The position numbers were made by a program, and so were the translations under genes. Below the pieces are notes generated by a model. That model made no database searches. It saw nothing but the letters and a program-made list of their open reading frames with translations, and was not told where the DNA came from. Shown piece after piece: positions 32,892 through 41,149 of a stretch of 48,022 bases of DNA (position 1 is the first letter of the stretch; each line of letters opens with the position of its first letter). Origin of the DNA: Lentisphaeria bacterium (GTDB lineage Bacteria; Verrucomicrobiota; Lentisphaeria; Oligosphaerales; Oligosphaeraceae); assembly GCA_016288215.1 (NCBI GenBank), contig JAEEYQ010000002.1:1-48022 (forward strand), in the 5' to 3' direction.

Positions 32892-34940
32892 CTATGCGCC
32901 AGTCGTATCATGTTGATCATGAGGAAGTTCTGGAGGCTGCGGCATGGCGTTGGCGGCGGCTTCCGCTTCTGGCTCAGGATTGTCCGCCTCTTTCTGCCGC
33001 GATTCATCATCGGCAAGTTCGTCCTCCACGACGGTGGAGGGCGGCATTTCCATGCCAACGGCCTCATAGGCCTCCGCGCCTGTCAGAGTTTCCTTCTCCA
33101 AAAGGGCCTTCGCCAGAAGTTCCAGTTTGTCTTGATTTTCCGTAAGCATCTTCAGCACACGCTGATAGCCCTCTTCCACAAGCCGACGAATCTCAAGATC
33201 AATCTCTCTGGCCGTCTCTTGGCTAAAGTCCTCGCTGCGCGTGATGTCCCGTCCCAAGAAGATATGCTCCTCCCGTCCCGCATAACTCAAGGGGCCCATC
33301 TTGTCGCTCATGCCCCATTGGCACACCATCTTCTTGGCGATGTCCGTCGCCTGACGAATATCCATGGCGGCGCCGCTGGTGATTTCCTTGAAGGTGAGCA
33401 GTTCGGCGACGCGGCCGCCCATGGTGACGGCGATGCGATCCAGCAACTCGTTCTGCGTCATGGTGTAACGATCCTGCTCAGGCAGTTGCATCGTGGCCCC
33501 CAGATAGGAGACGCCCCGCGGGATGATGGTGATTTTGTGGAGAGGCTCCGTGTGTTTGCAGAGCATGCCCACCAGCGCATGGCCCGCCTCGTGATAAGCC
33601 GTCACCTGGCGGTCATGCATGTCAATCTTCAGGCTGCGCCGCTCCTTGCCCCAACGCACCTTGTCACGGGACTCCTCCAGCTCGGCCAGGCCAATGCTGT
33701 CTTTCCCCAAACGGGTCGCCAAAAGCGCCGACTCGTTGATGAGATTGGCCAAATCCGCTCCGCTGAAGCCAGGAGTTCCTCTGGCGATGACGCGCAAGTC
33801 TGTGTCCGGAGCCAACTTCACCTTCTTCGCGTGAATCTTCAAAATGTCCAAACGACCTTTGAGATCCGGAAGGTCGATGGTAATCTGTCGATCAAAACGA
33901 CCTGGACGCAAAAGAGCCGGATCCAAGACATCCGGACGGTTGGTGGCCGCCAGCACAATCACCCCTGTGTTTCCTTCAAAGCCATCCATTTCAACAAGTA
34001 ACGCATTCAGGGTCTGCTCCCGCTCGTCATGACCGCCGCCGATTCCGCTGAAGCGGGAACGGCCCACGGCATCAATCTCATCAATGAAAATCAGACACGG
34101 TGCATGCTTCTTTCCTTCATCGAACATGTCACGGACACGGCTGGCACCCACGCCTACAAACATCTCGACAAAATCTGAACCGCTAATGGAGAAGAACGGC
34201 ACATCCGCCTCTCCCGCAATGGCTTTTGCAAGAAGGGTCTTGCCGGTTCCAGGTGGCCCAACCATCAGGACGCCTCGCGGAATCCGGCCACCCAATCGCT
34301 CAAAACGGCCTGGGTCCTTCAGATAGTCCACAATCTCCTGCATCTCCTCCTTGGCCTCCGTGATGCCAGCCACATCCTTCAATGTCACCTTGCCTTGAGA
34401 CGGATTCAGCAGACGAGCCCGGCTCTTGCCGAACATCATCGCTCCATGGTTTGCGGAACGAATCTGTCGGTTGAACAGAAAATAGAAAACCGTGACCAAC
34501 AGCAGAATAGGCAGAACGGAAACCAATAGGCTGCCCAACAGACCATTGGACGCACGAGCCTCTCGAATGACTCCCGAATTCCGCAGCAACGTGTCCAACG
34601 CCTCCGTGTAGATCACCTTCGTCTCATAGGACGCCAAATCCTCCTCCCGCCCAATCTGACGGTCTCGCGGCCAGAATTTGCCTCGAATGATTTGGATGCT
34701 GGTGGACGACTGCTCCACCACCACGGCGGTATGGATATGCTTCCCCAAAAGCAGCTCTTCGAAATCCGATGCCGTCAGCACAGTTGTGCGGGCGTTGTTC
34801 CGCGAATTGAACCACATGACCAACAGTGGACCGACAAAAATCAGCACGGCCCAAAAGATCAGCTGCTTGACAGGAAGAATCGACGGCCGGTTCTGACCGC
34901 CGTTCAAGTTGTTCAGAGGATTTTTTGGCTTATTGTCCAT
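32892..34940 (-). CDS. ftsH: ATP-dependent zinc metalloprotease FtsH
   Basis: 682 residues from ATG 34940. Two membrane helices (about 25-45 and 135-155) bracket a periplasmic segment. The AAA domain carries Walker A GPPGTGKT (K234) and Walker [12 protein letters not shown], the second region of homology [17 protein letters not shown], and the protease HEAGH (450-454). FtsH is the membrane-anchored hexameric protease that removes misfolded membrane proteins and short-lived regulators. The tail after residue ~620 is acidic and proline-rich. It has a ~300-base leader containing a predicted fold (see 35066-35134). Confidence 0.97.
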   Translation of the reverse strand: MDNKPKNPLNNLNGGQNRPSILPVKQLIFWAVLIFVGPLLVMWFNSRNNARTTVLTASDFEELLLGKHIHTAVVVEQSSTSIQIIRGKFWPRDRQIGREEDLASYETKVIYTEALDTLLRNSGVIREARASNGLLGSLLVSVLPILLLVTVFYFLFNRQIRSANHGAMMFGKSRARLLNPSQGKVTLKDVAGITEAKEEMQEIVDYLKDPGRFERLGGRIPRGVLMVGPPGTGKTLLAKAIAGEADVPFFSISGSDFVEMFVGVGASRVRDMFDEGKKHAPCLIFIDEIDAVGRSRFSGIGGGHDEREQTLNALLVEMDGFEGNTGVIVLAATNRPDVLDPALLRPGRFDRQITIDLPDLKGRLDILKIHAKKVKLAPDTDLRVIARGTPGFSGADLANLINESALLATRLGKDSIGLAELEESRDKVRWGKERRSLKIDMHDRQVTAYHEAGHALVGMLCKHTEPLHKITIIPRGVSYLGATMQLPEQDRYTMTQNELLDRIAVTMGGRVAELLTFKEITSGAAMDIRQATDIAKKMVCQWGMSDKMGPLSYAGREEHIFLGRDITRSEDFSQETAREIDLEIRRLVEEGYQRVLKMLTENQDKLELLAKALLEKETLTGAEAYEAVGMEMPPSTVVEDELADDESRQKEADNPEPEAEAAANAMPQPPELPHDQHDTTGA

Positions 34941-35065
34941 TTTTCAACACTCATAGTTCTTCTCATCACCATCATCCATGGGAGTTTAAAGGCAAAATCT
35001 GCCCCCATGGCCATGGGCTTGGGAAGTCGATTTTTCGAGAAGGCGGAGGAAAACGGCTCCTGAAA

Positions 35066-35134
35066 AGGCAGCCAAGTAACCGCCCTTCGGCAGACATCCG
35101 CCTCGAAGAACGGAGTCTGCAAAGGAGGCTGCCT
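35066..35134 (-). ncRNA. Folded leader between the FHA gene and ftsH, candidate cis-regulatory RNA
   Basis: Within the 299-base gap 34941-35239, an outer 8-bp stem (aggcagcc 35066-35073 with ggctgcct 35127-35134) encloses a second stem (gcagac-a-tccg 35090-35100 with cggagtctgc 35111-35120; 10 bp, one bulge). Nearer ftsH lie GGCA/TGCC (34991-35003) and the 14-base palindrome CCCATGGCCATGGG (35004-35017). It does not match a riboswitch or RNase P/SRP signature I know. The strand is assigned from the flanking genes. Confidence 0.35.
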
Positions 35135-35239
35135 ATCACCTTCGTCGCCAGTGCGTCAATACTACGTCCCGCCTTGCCAAATCAATTTCGGCCAGCGGGC
35201 CGTAGACGACGCCCTTTCCTCCAGCAGCGCGACGCGAAT

Positions 35240-35776
35240 TTACGCCTTGTTCATCTGCAGGAACAGATAAACCAGGGCGGAGACGACGCCGATCGCTAAC
35301 AGCACAAGAATCAAGATGAAGATCCCTTTCTGAGTCCCGTTGTCCCGAAGAGAGTCAGATTTCTTCGCTTTGGTGCGGGTGCCCAAATTCTCCATGGAGC
35401 GCATCGGCGAGTCCACGACCACCGTCTCCTCCAGATTGATGACTTTGGCTCCATGGGTGTCCGGCAGACGCTCACTGCCATCGTCGAACAGCAATTCCAC
35501 ACTGCCGACCTGCAGAATGTCCCCCTGGTTAAGAGGCACAATCCGCTCTCCTTCCACATCTTCACCGTTCACTCGCGTGCCGTTGGTGCTCCCCTCGTCG
35601 CGGACCGACCATCCATCACCCGTCTGAATCACCGTGCAATGATGTCCGCTGATCGTCGGGTCCTGAATGCAAAAATCCGCATTGTTGGCTCGGCCGATGG
35701 TGATTTCCTCTTTCAGCAAAGGGAAAGAGGTCCCACGTTTATCCTCAGACAGGATGATTAGCTTTGCTTCGCTCAT
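35240..35776 (-). CDS. FHA-domain protein with C-terminal membrane anchor
   Basis: 178 residues from ATG 35776; the longer frame upstream lacks FHA content. The FHA core runs ITIGRANNADFCIQDPTISGHH... GSTNGTRVNGE, with the phosphothreonine-binding Gly-Arg, Ser-x-x-His and Asn-Gly residues present. A linker follows and then a single hydrophobic helix (FILILVLLAIGVVSALVYLFL) with only a few residues beyond, so it is tail-anchored with FHA in the cytoplasm. FHA domains dock Ser/Thr-phosphorylated proteins; no kinase is in the window. An orphan terminator lies upstream (35846-35879). Confidence 0.88.
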   Translation of the reverse strand: MSEAKLIILSEDKRGTSFPLLKEEITIGRANNADFCIQDPTISGHHCTVIQTGDGWSVRDEGSTNGTRVNGEDVEGERIVPLNQGDILQVGSVELLFDDGSERLPDTHGAKVINLEETVVVDSPMRSMENLGTRTKAKKSDSLRDNGTQKGIFILILVLLAIGVVSALVYLFLQMNKA

Positions 35777-35845
35777 GTTCACATTCCATTCACAATATGG
35801 TCTACAATACGATGCCAAAGGCATCCGAACCGACTCCCAGAGCCG

Positions 35846-35879
35846 GCAAAAAACATGCTATCCTATAAAAATAGCATGT
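35846..35879 (-). terminator. Rho-independent terminator upstream of the FHA gene
   Basis: ACATGCTAT (35853-35861) pairs perfectly with ATAGCATGT (35871-35879). Read on the minus strand it is followed by six U, so it stops transcription heading toward the FHA gene 70 bases later. No minus-strand gene ends here, so it acts either as a leader attenuator or as the end of a short RNA. Confidence 0.55.
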
Positions 35880-36080
35880 CATCATGCCCTTACAATATGC
35901 CTCCTGAGTAAATTTTCAAGATTTCTTCTCATTTCTTTTTTTGGAATTTTATGCTAAACTATATGTAGGTCCATTCCCCATGGGGAGACGGTACCCGCCA
36001 TCCGGCTGCATCGCCATGGCATGGCAAGCCGTTGTCCCACACCATCTACAAGCATATAACATACTCTATCACAATAAAAT

Positions 36081-37292
36081 ATGAAAATCCCTGCATCAAC
36101 AGAAACCGACACTCCCGCCCAATCCCCCATTCCAGTGCTCCGCCCCGCCCCAAATCCGGCTGAGGGCGACGAAAGCATTCCGGTGGCCATCTCCGCTTTG
36201 GCAAACAACGCCTCTGAAGTCGGAAGCTGGTTTGAGGCCAACCGAATCCCCCTTCAGAAATGCGGCACCAGCGCCCTCATCTCCGTGGTGGTCTTTTTCG
36301 CCATCCTCCTGACCCTCCGCCATGTCATCAGCAAAGGGGCCGCAAAACTCTCCGAAGGCCTGGGCAAGTTCATCCACAAACTCTCCATGCACATCGCCCT
36401 GCTCTTCCTCTTCACGGGACTCTCCTACAGCAACAGTCTGATTGACTTCCCTGGACACATTGACCAAATCATCGACAAAATCTTCTTCGCCCTCTTCATC
36501 CTAATCTTTCTGGCGGGAATCCTCAATTTCATCAATGCCATCGACAATGTGTGGTCCCAACGCTTCCGCCGACGGAATCAGGAGACCTACGCGACCAGCA
36601 AGCTGATGTTGGATCTGCTGCGGCGTCTCGCTAAAACGGTAGTCTGGTTCATCGCGATTCTCTTCATCCTGCAAAACCTTTTCCATGTGGAGATTACGCC
36701 ATTGATCACTGGCGCGGGGGTCGTTGGTGTCGCCGTCGCTTTCGCCGCCCAAAACACCATCGCCAACCTTTTCGGCGCCTTCTCCATTCTGGGTAGCCAG
36801 CTTTTCAAGGTGGGAGACTGGATCAAAATCGGTGATGCGGAGGGCACCGTGGAGCAGATTGGCCTGCGGAGCATCCGTGTCCGTGCCTTCGAAGGACGTG
36901 TCATCGACATCCCCAACCGCGTCATCGCCGACACCCAGCTGGACAATTTCAGCAACCGGGCCTTCTATCGCGAACCGTTCCGCTTCGATTTGGTCTATCA
37001 GACATCTCCAGAACAGATGCGCAACGCCTTGGCCATCATTGAAGAAATCTGCAAGGAGATGGCCGACCATATGCTTCCGGACCACCCTGCCCGCTTCGCC
37101 TTCACGGAATGCGCCACCTACTCTCTTCGAATACAGGGGTATGTGTGGTTCAACACCACCAACTGGTACACCCTACAGGACTACAAGGGAAAATTCAACA
37201 TGGCTGTCCTCCAGCGCTTCAACGACGCAGGCCTCTCTTTCGCCTACCCCACCTCCACCTTATTCATGCAGAAAGGGGCAGAAGGGAATTAG
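36081..37292 (+). CDS. MscS-family mechanosensitive channel
   Basis: 403 residues from ATG 36081. A proline-rich N-terminus precedes about four membrane helices. The pore helix region TGAGVVGVAVAFAAQNTIANLFGAFSIL and the following beta-domain (VGDWIKIGDAEGTVEQIGLRSIRVRAFEGRVIDIPNR, split by family as GDWI...G.V..I..R.T.I) are diagnostic. MscS channels release solutes under hypo-osmotic shock. It is divergent from the FHA gene across 304 bases that hold the orphan terminator and otherwise nothing recognised. Shine-Dalgarno is weak. Confidence 0.94.
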   Translation: MKIPASTETDTPAQSPIPVLRPAPNPAEGDESIPVAISALANNASEVGSWFEANRIPLQKCGTSALISVVVFFAILLTLRHVISKGAAKLSEGLGKFIHKLSMHIALLFLFTGLSYSNSLIDFPGHIDQIIDKIFFALFILIFLAGILNFINAIDNVWSQRFRRRNQETYATSKLMLDLLRRLAKTVVWFIAILFILQNLFHVEITPLITGAGVVGVAVAFAAQNTIANLFGAFSILGSQLFKVGDWIKIGDAEGTVEQIGLRSIRVRAFEGRVIDIPNRVIADTQLDNFSNRAFYREPFRFDLVYQTSPEQMRNALAIIEEICKEMADHMLPDHPARFAFTECATYSLRIQGYVWFNTTNWYTLQDYKGKFNMAVLQRFNDAGLSFAYPTSTLFMQKGAEGN

Positions 37293-37488
37293 ACACAACG
37301 ACCCCATGATTTCTTCTATAAATAGTTTATTACAAATGATTTATAGATTAACACACGACAACAGGACAATCGGGCCCATAATCTTCATAGGTTGCCTATG
37401 AGCCCCATTGTTTTGGAATATTGAGACGAATCCGTGGCTGAGGGATTTGCATTTCCAGAAGAGAGGGTTACATTAGTTTACTTGTCAT

Positions 37489-37564
37489 GCCAGAATAGCT
37501 CAGTTGGTAGAGCACTTGATTTGTAATCAGGCGGTCATCGGTTCGAGTCCGATCTCTGGCTCCA
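37489..37564 (+). tRNA. tRNA-Thr (anticodon TGT), CCA encoded
   Basis: A 76-base cloverleaf. D arm GCTC/GAGC, anticodon stem CTTGA/TCAGG with loop TTTGTAA giving anticodon TGT, T arm ATCGG-TTCGAGT-CCGAT, discriminator T and encoded CCA. The seventh acceptor pair is A-C, the rest pair. Confidence 0.95.
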
Positions 37565-37569
37565 TTTTC

Positions 37570-37605
37570 AATCCCGTGGCTTTCAGTAAGTTACGGGATT
37601 TTTTC
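37570..37605 (+). terminator. Rho-independent terminator after tRNA-Thr
   Basis: AATCCCGT (37570-37577) pairs with ACGGGATT (37593-37600), followed by a T-run. Confidence 0.85.
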
Positions 37606-37627
37606 GTTTTATATGCCTTTTTTTCAC

Positions 37628-37665
37628 ACAAAAAAGCGTCTGCACATCCTAAGACATGCAGACGC
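37628..37665 (-). terminator. Rho-independent terminator after tRNA-Lys
   Basis: On the minus strand GCGTCTGCA (37665-37657) pairs with TGCAGACGC (37644-37636), followed by a U-run. It lies seven bases beyond the tRNA-Lys CCA end. Confidence 0.85.
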
Positions 37666-37671
37666 CGCAAA

Positions 37672-37747
37672 TGGTACCTTCGCGGGGATTCGAACCCCGG
37701 ACCAATTGATTAAGAGTCAACTGCTCTACCGGCTGAGCTACGAAGGC
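37672..37747 (-). tRNA. tRNA-Lys (anticodon CTT), CCA encoded
   Basis: A 76-base cloverleaf on the minus strand. Anticodon stem GTTGA/TCAAT with loop CTCTTAA gives CTT; T arm CGGGG-TTCGAAT-CCCCG; acceptor GCCTTCG/CGAAGGT with a first G-U pair; discriminator A and CCA. Confidence 0.95.
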
Positions 37748-38011
37748 ATTCTTCAAAGACAACACATTAAAATAGTCTTCCTATCCCAAAATGCAAATCT
37801 TCCACCCCCGAATTTTCCGTTAGGCTGACTTGACTTGTAAAATTTCACCAAGCGGAAAGCCGCTGAAGCTGGAGATCATGAGAGAACTGGAGAACAGCCC
37901 GTCACTTATTGTTTCCCTCAGTGGTAAATTTGCCCAATATGGCAAATGTGTTAAATTATTTAATCAGAGGGTTAAAGGCGTTTTTTTATACCCTGAAAAA
38001 TGGGGCGCCGA

Positions 38012-38096
38012 TGGTACGAGAGACGGGACTCGAACCCGTACGCCTTTCGACATTGGAACCTAAATCCAACGCGTCTGCCAATTCCGCCACTCTCGC
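38012..38096 (-). tRNA. tRNA-Leu (anticodon TAG), CCA encoded
   Basis: 85 bases with the long variable arm of class II tRNAs (GTCGAAAGGC...). Anticodon stem TTGGA/TCCAA with loop TTTAGGT gives TAG; T arm ACGGG-TTCGAGT-CCCGT; acceptor GCGAGAG/CTCTCGT (first pair G-U); encoded CCA. Confidence 0.95.
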
Positions 38097-38306
38097 GTCT
38101 ATACAATTAATATACTTTAGACTCCTGCCGTGGCAAATTTCCACCTTGCAGAAAGGGAACCTTTTTGCCTATGGCTCTCAACTCCGCTGAATCGTGACGA
38201 ACGACAACTCGGTGAGGTGTCCCTGCTAGACTTTCGCGGCACAGCCACTATGTTATAAGGTATTCTAATTTGAAAACCTCCAGTGGATTCCAGAGAAAGG
38301 TCTGTC

Positions 38307-39518
38307 ATGTCGAAAATCTATCCGTTTGCGGCGGTCATGCCCGCCGAAGGCAAAGCCGCCGAAGTGGCCACCCTGCCCTATGATGTCATGAATCGCGCAG
38401 AAGCCGCCGCCATGGCGGAAGGCAACCCCAACAGTTTTCTGCGGGTGACCCGTTCGGAAATTGAACTTCCAGATTCCGTCCAACCCTATGCGGCAGAAGT
38501 CTATGCCAAGGCTGCAGAAAACTGGAAAGCCATGCGCAAGACAGTCCTTGTGCAGGATTCAGCCCCTTGTTTCTACATCTATTCCCTTGTGATGGATGGC
38601 CGCCGCCAGACGGGCGTGGTCGCCGCCGCCTCCGTGGCGGATTACGACAATGAAATCATCCGCAAGCACGAGAAGACCCGCAAGGAAAAGGAAGATGACC
38701 GCACACGCCACATCTCGACCTTGCGTGCACAAACGGGTCCCGTCTTCCTGACCTATCGGGACTCCGCCGCCGTGGATGCGATTGTGGAGAAAACCATGCA
38801 GGGGCCATCCCTTTTCGATTTCACCGCCAATGACGGCATCCGCCATACCGGCTGGCGAGTCGCCTCCCATGACACCCCCGCCCTGGCCGACGCCTTCGAC
38901 GCCATCCCCCTGCTCTATATCGCGGATGGACATCATCGAGCCGCCTCCGCCTCTCGCACCCATGCCCTGCTCGCCAGTCAAAACTGCGTCGGCGAATCCG
39001 ACCGCTTCCTCTCCGTCATCTTTCCGGCAGGACAGCTGCGGATTCTCGCCTACAATCGTCTGATTTTCGACCTCAATGGCATGTCTTCCGACCAATTCCT
39101 CCAAAAACTGGCCGCCATCTGCCAGATTGCTCCGGCGGACGCCCCCGTTCCCCCGTGCCCAGGCACCGTCTGCATGTTCATGAACGACGGCTGGCGGCTC
39201 TTGACTCTAAAACAGCCGGAAACGGACAGCGCCGTCGACAAGTTGGACGTGAGTCTGCTCCAAAATCAGGTTCTGGCTCCGCTGCTGGGCATTGACGACC
39301 CACGGACCAGCAAACGCATCGATTTCATTGGCGGCATCCGCGGCACCGGTGAACTGGAACGGCGGGTGCGTTCAGGAGAAGGCAAGGTCGCATTTTCCAT
39401 GTATCCGACGTCATTGGAACAACTTATGGCCATTGCCGATCAACACGCCATCATGCCGCCTAAATCCACTTGGTTTGAGCCCAAGCTGCGGGACGGCCTC
39501 TTTGTCCACGAAATCTAG
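38307..39518 (+). CDS. DUF1015 family protein
   Basis: 403 residues from ATG 38307, with a purine-rich GAGAAAGG 8-14 bases upstream; GTG 38283 in the same frame is less likely. DUF1015 hallmarks: the opening IYPFAAVMP and LPYDVMN near the N-terminus, IRKHEKTRKEKEDDR at ~120, and the signature YIADGHHRAASASRTH at ~208-223. The family is widespread; I do not assign a reaction. It is followed 84 bases later by lysA on the same strand, so the two may be co-transcribed. Soluble and cytoplasmic. Confidence 0.92.
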   Translation: MSKIYPFAAVMPAEGKAAEVATLPYDVMNRAEAAAMAEGNPNSFLRVTRSEIELPDSVQPYAAEVYAKAAENWKAMRKTVLVQDSAPCFYIYSLVMDGRRQTGVVAAASVADYDNEIIRKHEKTRKEKEDDRTRHISTLRAQTGPVFLTYRDSAAVDAIVEKTMQGPSLFDFTANDGIRHTGWRVASHDTPALADAFDAIPLLYIADGHHRAASASRTHALLASQNCVGESDRFLSVIFPAGQLRILAYNRLIFDLNGMSSDQFLQKLAAICQIAPADAPVPPCPGTVCMFMNDGWRLLTLKQPETDSAVDKLDVSLLQNQVLAPLLGIDDPRTSKRIDFIGGIRGTGELERRVRSGEGKVAFSMYPTSLEQLMAIADQHAIMPPKSTWFEPKLRDGLFVHEI

Positions 39519-39602
39519 CTCCTGAAATGGCAGAAAGGGCCGCCAACAACTCCTTTTATCACGCCCGCCCTCGCAATCGGCTTCACAACAAGGCAACAGA
39601 CG

Positions 39603-40868
39603 ATGCAAATCAAAGACAGTCAAATCTATTTGGAAGACGTTCCCGTCACCGAACTGGCCGCCGCCTATGGCACTCCTCTCTATGTGTATGAGGAGAACCG
39701 TATCCGCGCCAATTTCCGCCGCGCCCTTGGGGCCTTCCGCAAATACTACCCCGACTTCCGCTTCTTCTATGCCATTAAGGCTAACAACAACCTGGCCGTG
39801 GCCAATATCCTGCGGCAGGAAGGCGCCGGCATCGATGCGGCCAGCATCAATGAGATTCTGCTGGCCAAAACCATCGGTCTGGGGGGCGAAAACGTCATGT
39901 TCAGTGGCAACTTCCTCTCCGATGACGACATTCGACAGGGTTTGGAAAGCGGCGTGATCTTCAATCTGGACGACCCCGCTCTCCTCCCCCGCGTTCTGAA
40001 ATTCGGCACCCCCGCCCTGCTGTCCTTCCGCGTCAACCCCGGCTATGGCCAAAGCGAAGTCGGCGATTTTGTCACCAATGCGGGACCGCAGGCAAAATTC
40101 GGCGTTCATCCCACTCAAGTCATGGATGCCTATCGGGCTGCGAAGGCGGCGGGAATCCACCGTTTCGGAGCGCATATGATGTGCGGCTCCTGCATTCGGG
40201 ACCCGGAGTATTTCCGCTTCATCACGGAACTGCTCATGGACATCATCGGAAAGGTCTCCGCCGAACTGGACATTGATTTCGAATTCATCGATTTGGGCGG
40301 CGGTCTGGGCATTCCGTACCGCCATGAAGACGCCTGCCTGGACATCGAGAAGGCGGCCGAACAGGTCGCTGGCGTGTTCAAGGCGAAAGTGGCGCAGTAT
40401 GGCATGAAGGCCCCGCGACTCATGATGGAACCGGCCCGCTACTTTGTCGGCGACGCAGGCTACATCATCGGCAGAGTCCATGCGGTCAAAGACAGCTACA
40501 AGCGGATCATCGGAACCGATGTGGGCATGAATGTCCTGGTCCGCCCCGCTCTATATGGCTCCTATCACCACATTTATGTCAATGGAAGAGAAGACGAGCC
40601 GCGGATTCCCCTTGGGCTTTGCGGACAGCTCTGCGAAAACACGGACTACTGGGTTCGGGATCGGCTTCTTCCCCAAGGCACCACGCTCAATGACATCATT
40701 GTCGTGGAAAACGCCGGTGCCTACGGCTTTGGCATGAGTTACCCCTATAACGGACGCCTCCGCCCCGCCGAGGCCCTGGTCAACGGCACTCGCCATTGGC
40801 TCATCCGCAAACGGGAGGAGTTCCACGACATGATTGACAAAGTCATTGTCCCTGAACATCTTAAATAG
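39603..40868 (+). CDS. lysA: Diaminopimelate decarboxylase
   Basis: 421 residues from ATG 39603. This is a fold-III PLP enzyme: the Schiff-base lysine is K59 in FYAIKANNN, then GAHMMCGS, the phosphate-binding GGGLGIPY, EPARYFVGDAGY, and CGQLCENTDYW, whose Cys-Glu pair completes the active site at the dimer interface. It decarboxylates meso-diaminopimelate to L-lysine. GSCIRDPEYF replaces the usual GSQ segment, so a related substrate such as carboxynorspermidine cannot be fully excluded, but LysA is the best call. It is followed by strong hairpins. Confidence 0.88.
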   Translation: MQIKDSQIYLEDVPVTELAAAYGTPLYVYEENRIRANFRRALGAFRKYYPDFRFFYAIKANNNLAVANILRQEGAGIDAASINEILLAKTIGLGGENVMFSGNFLSDDDIRQGLESGVIFNLDDPALLPRVLKFGTPALLSFRVNPGYGQSEVGDFVTNAGPQAKFGVHPTQVMDAYRAAKAAGIHRFGAHMMCGSCIRDPEYFRFITELLMDIIGKVSAELDIDFEFIDLGGGLGIPYRHEDACLDIEKAAEQVAGVFKAKVAQYGMKAPRLMMEPARYFVGDAGYIIGRVHAVKDSYKRIIGTDVGMNVLVRPALYGSYHHIYVNGREDEPRIPLGLCGQLCENTDYWVRDRLLPQGTTLNDIIVVENAGAYGFGMSYPYNGRLRPAEALVNGTRHWLIRKREEFHDMIDKVIVPEHLK

Positions 40869-40887
40869 CAGACTTCGCCCCAAATGG

Positions 40888-40919
40888 CCTTATGAGGAAT
40901 CCCTTGGTTCCTCATAAGG
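40888..40919 (+). terminator. Long hairpin after lysA
   Basis: A perfect 12-bp stem (CCTTATGAGGAA/TTCCTCATAAGG) with an eight-base loop 19 bases after the lysA stop. The U-run is poor (GTTGTTG), so it may act with the next hairpin. Confidence 0.7.
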
Positions 40920-40948
40920 GTTGTTGATCAACCGCAGAATAACTGTAA

Positions 40949-40992
40949 ATGTTCAACCATGTCACCATGGATGAACATAGTTAGCTGTTTTT
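40949..40992 (+). terminator. Second hairpin with T-run after lysA
   Basis: ATGTTCA-A-CCATG pairs with CATGG-A-TGAACAT (one A-A mismatch, loop TCAC, 40949-40978), followed at 40987 by TTTTT. It looks like a back-up terminator in front of the GH28-like gene. Confidence 0.5.
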
Positions 40993-41149
40993 CTGCCTCC
41001 TTTTGGCCCCATTCGTGTCCCACCTCTCGCGTATTGCCTCTTGTTGTATATGGGTGGTCATGGGGCATAACAATAGTTTTTGGAAAAGCAGGAATGTGGA
41101 CGATCGTAGAACAATGCCCCAACGGCCATCATCATGTAAGGAATGTCAC

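Noticed and set aside
32142..34001. A 619-codon open frame on the plus strand
   Set aside because: It lies antisense to ftsH and the flavoprotein gene, both with complete family motifs; its translation has no recognisable domain.
35041..35140. RNase P or SRP RNA, suggested by GAGGAAAACGG and GGCAGCCAAG words
   Set aside because: The words are too short and the conserved cores (RNase P P4, SRP GGTCAGG-type loop) are missing.
41003..41149. Longer N-terminus for the GH28-like protein
   Set aside because: The extra 49 codons have no coding character, and a Shine-Dalgarno is correctly spaced before ATG 41150.
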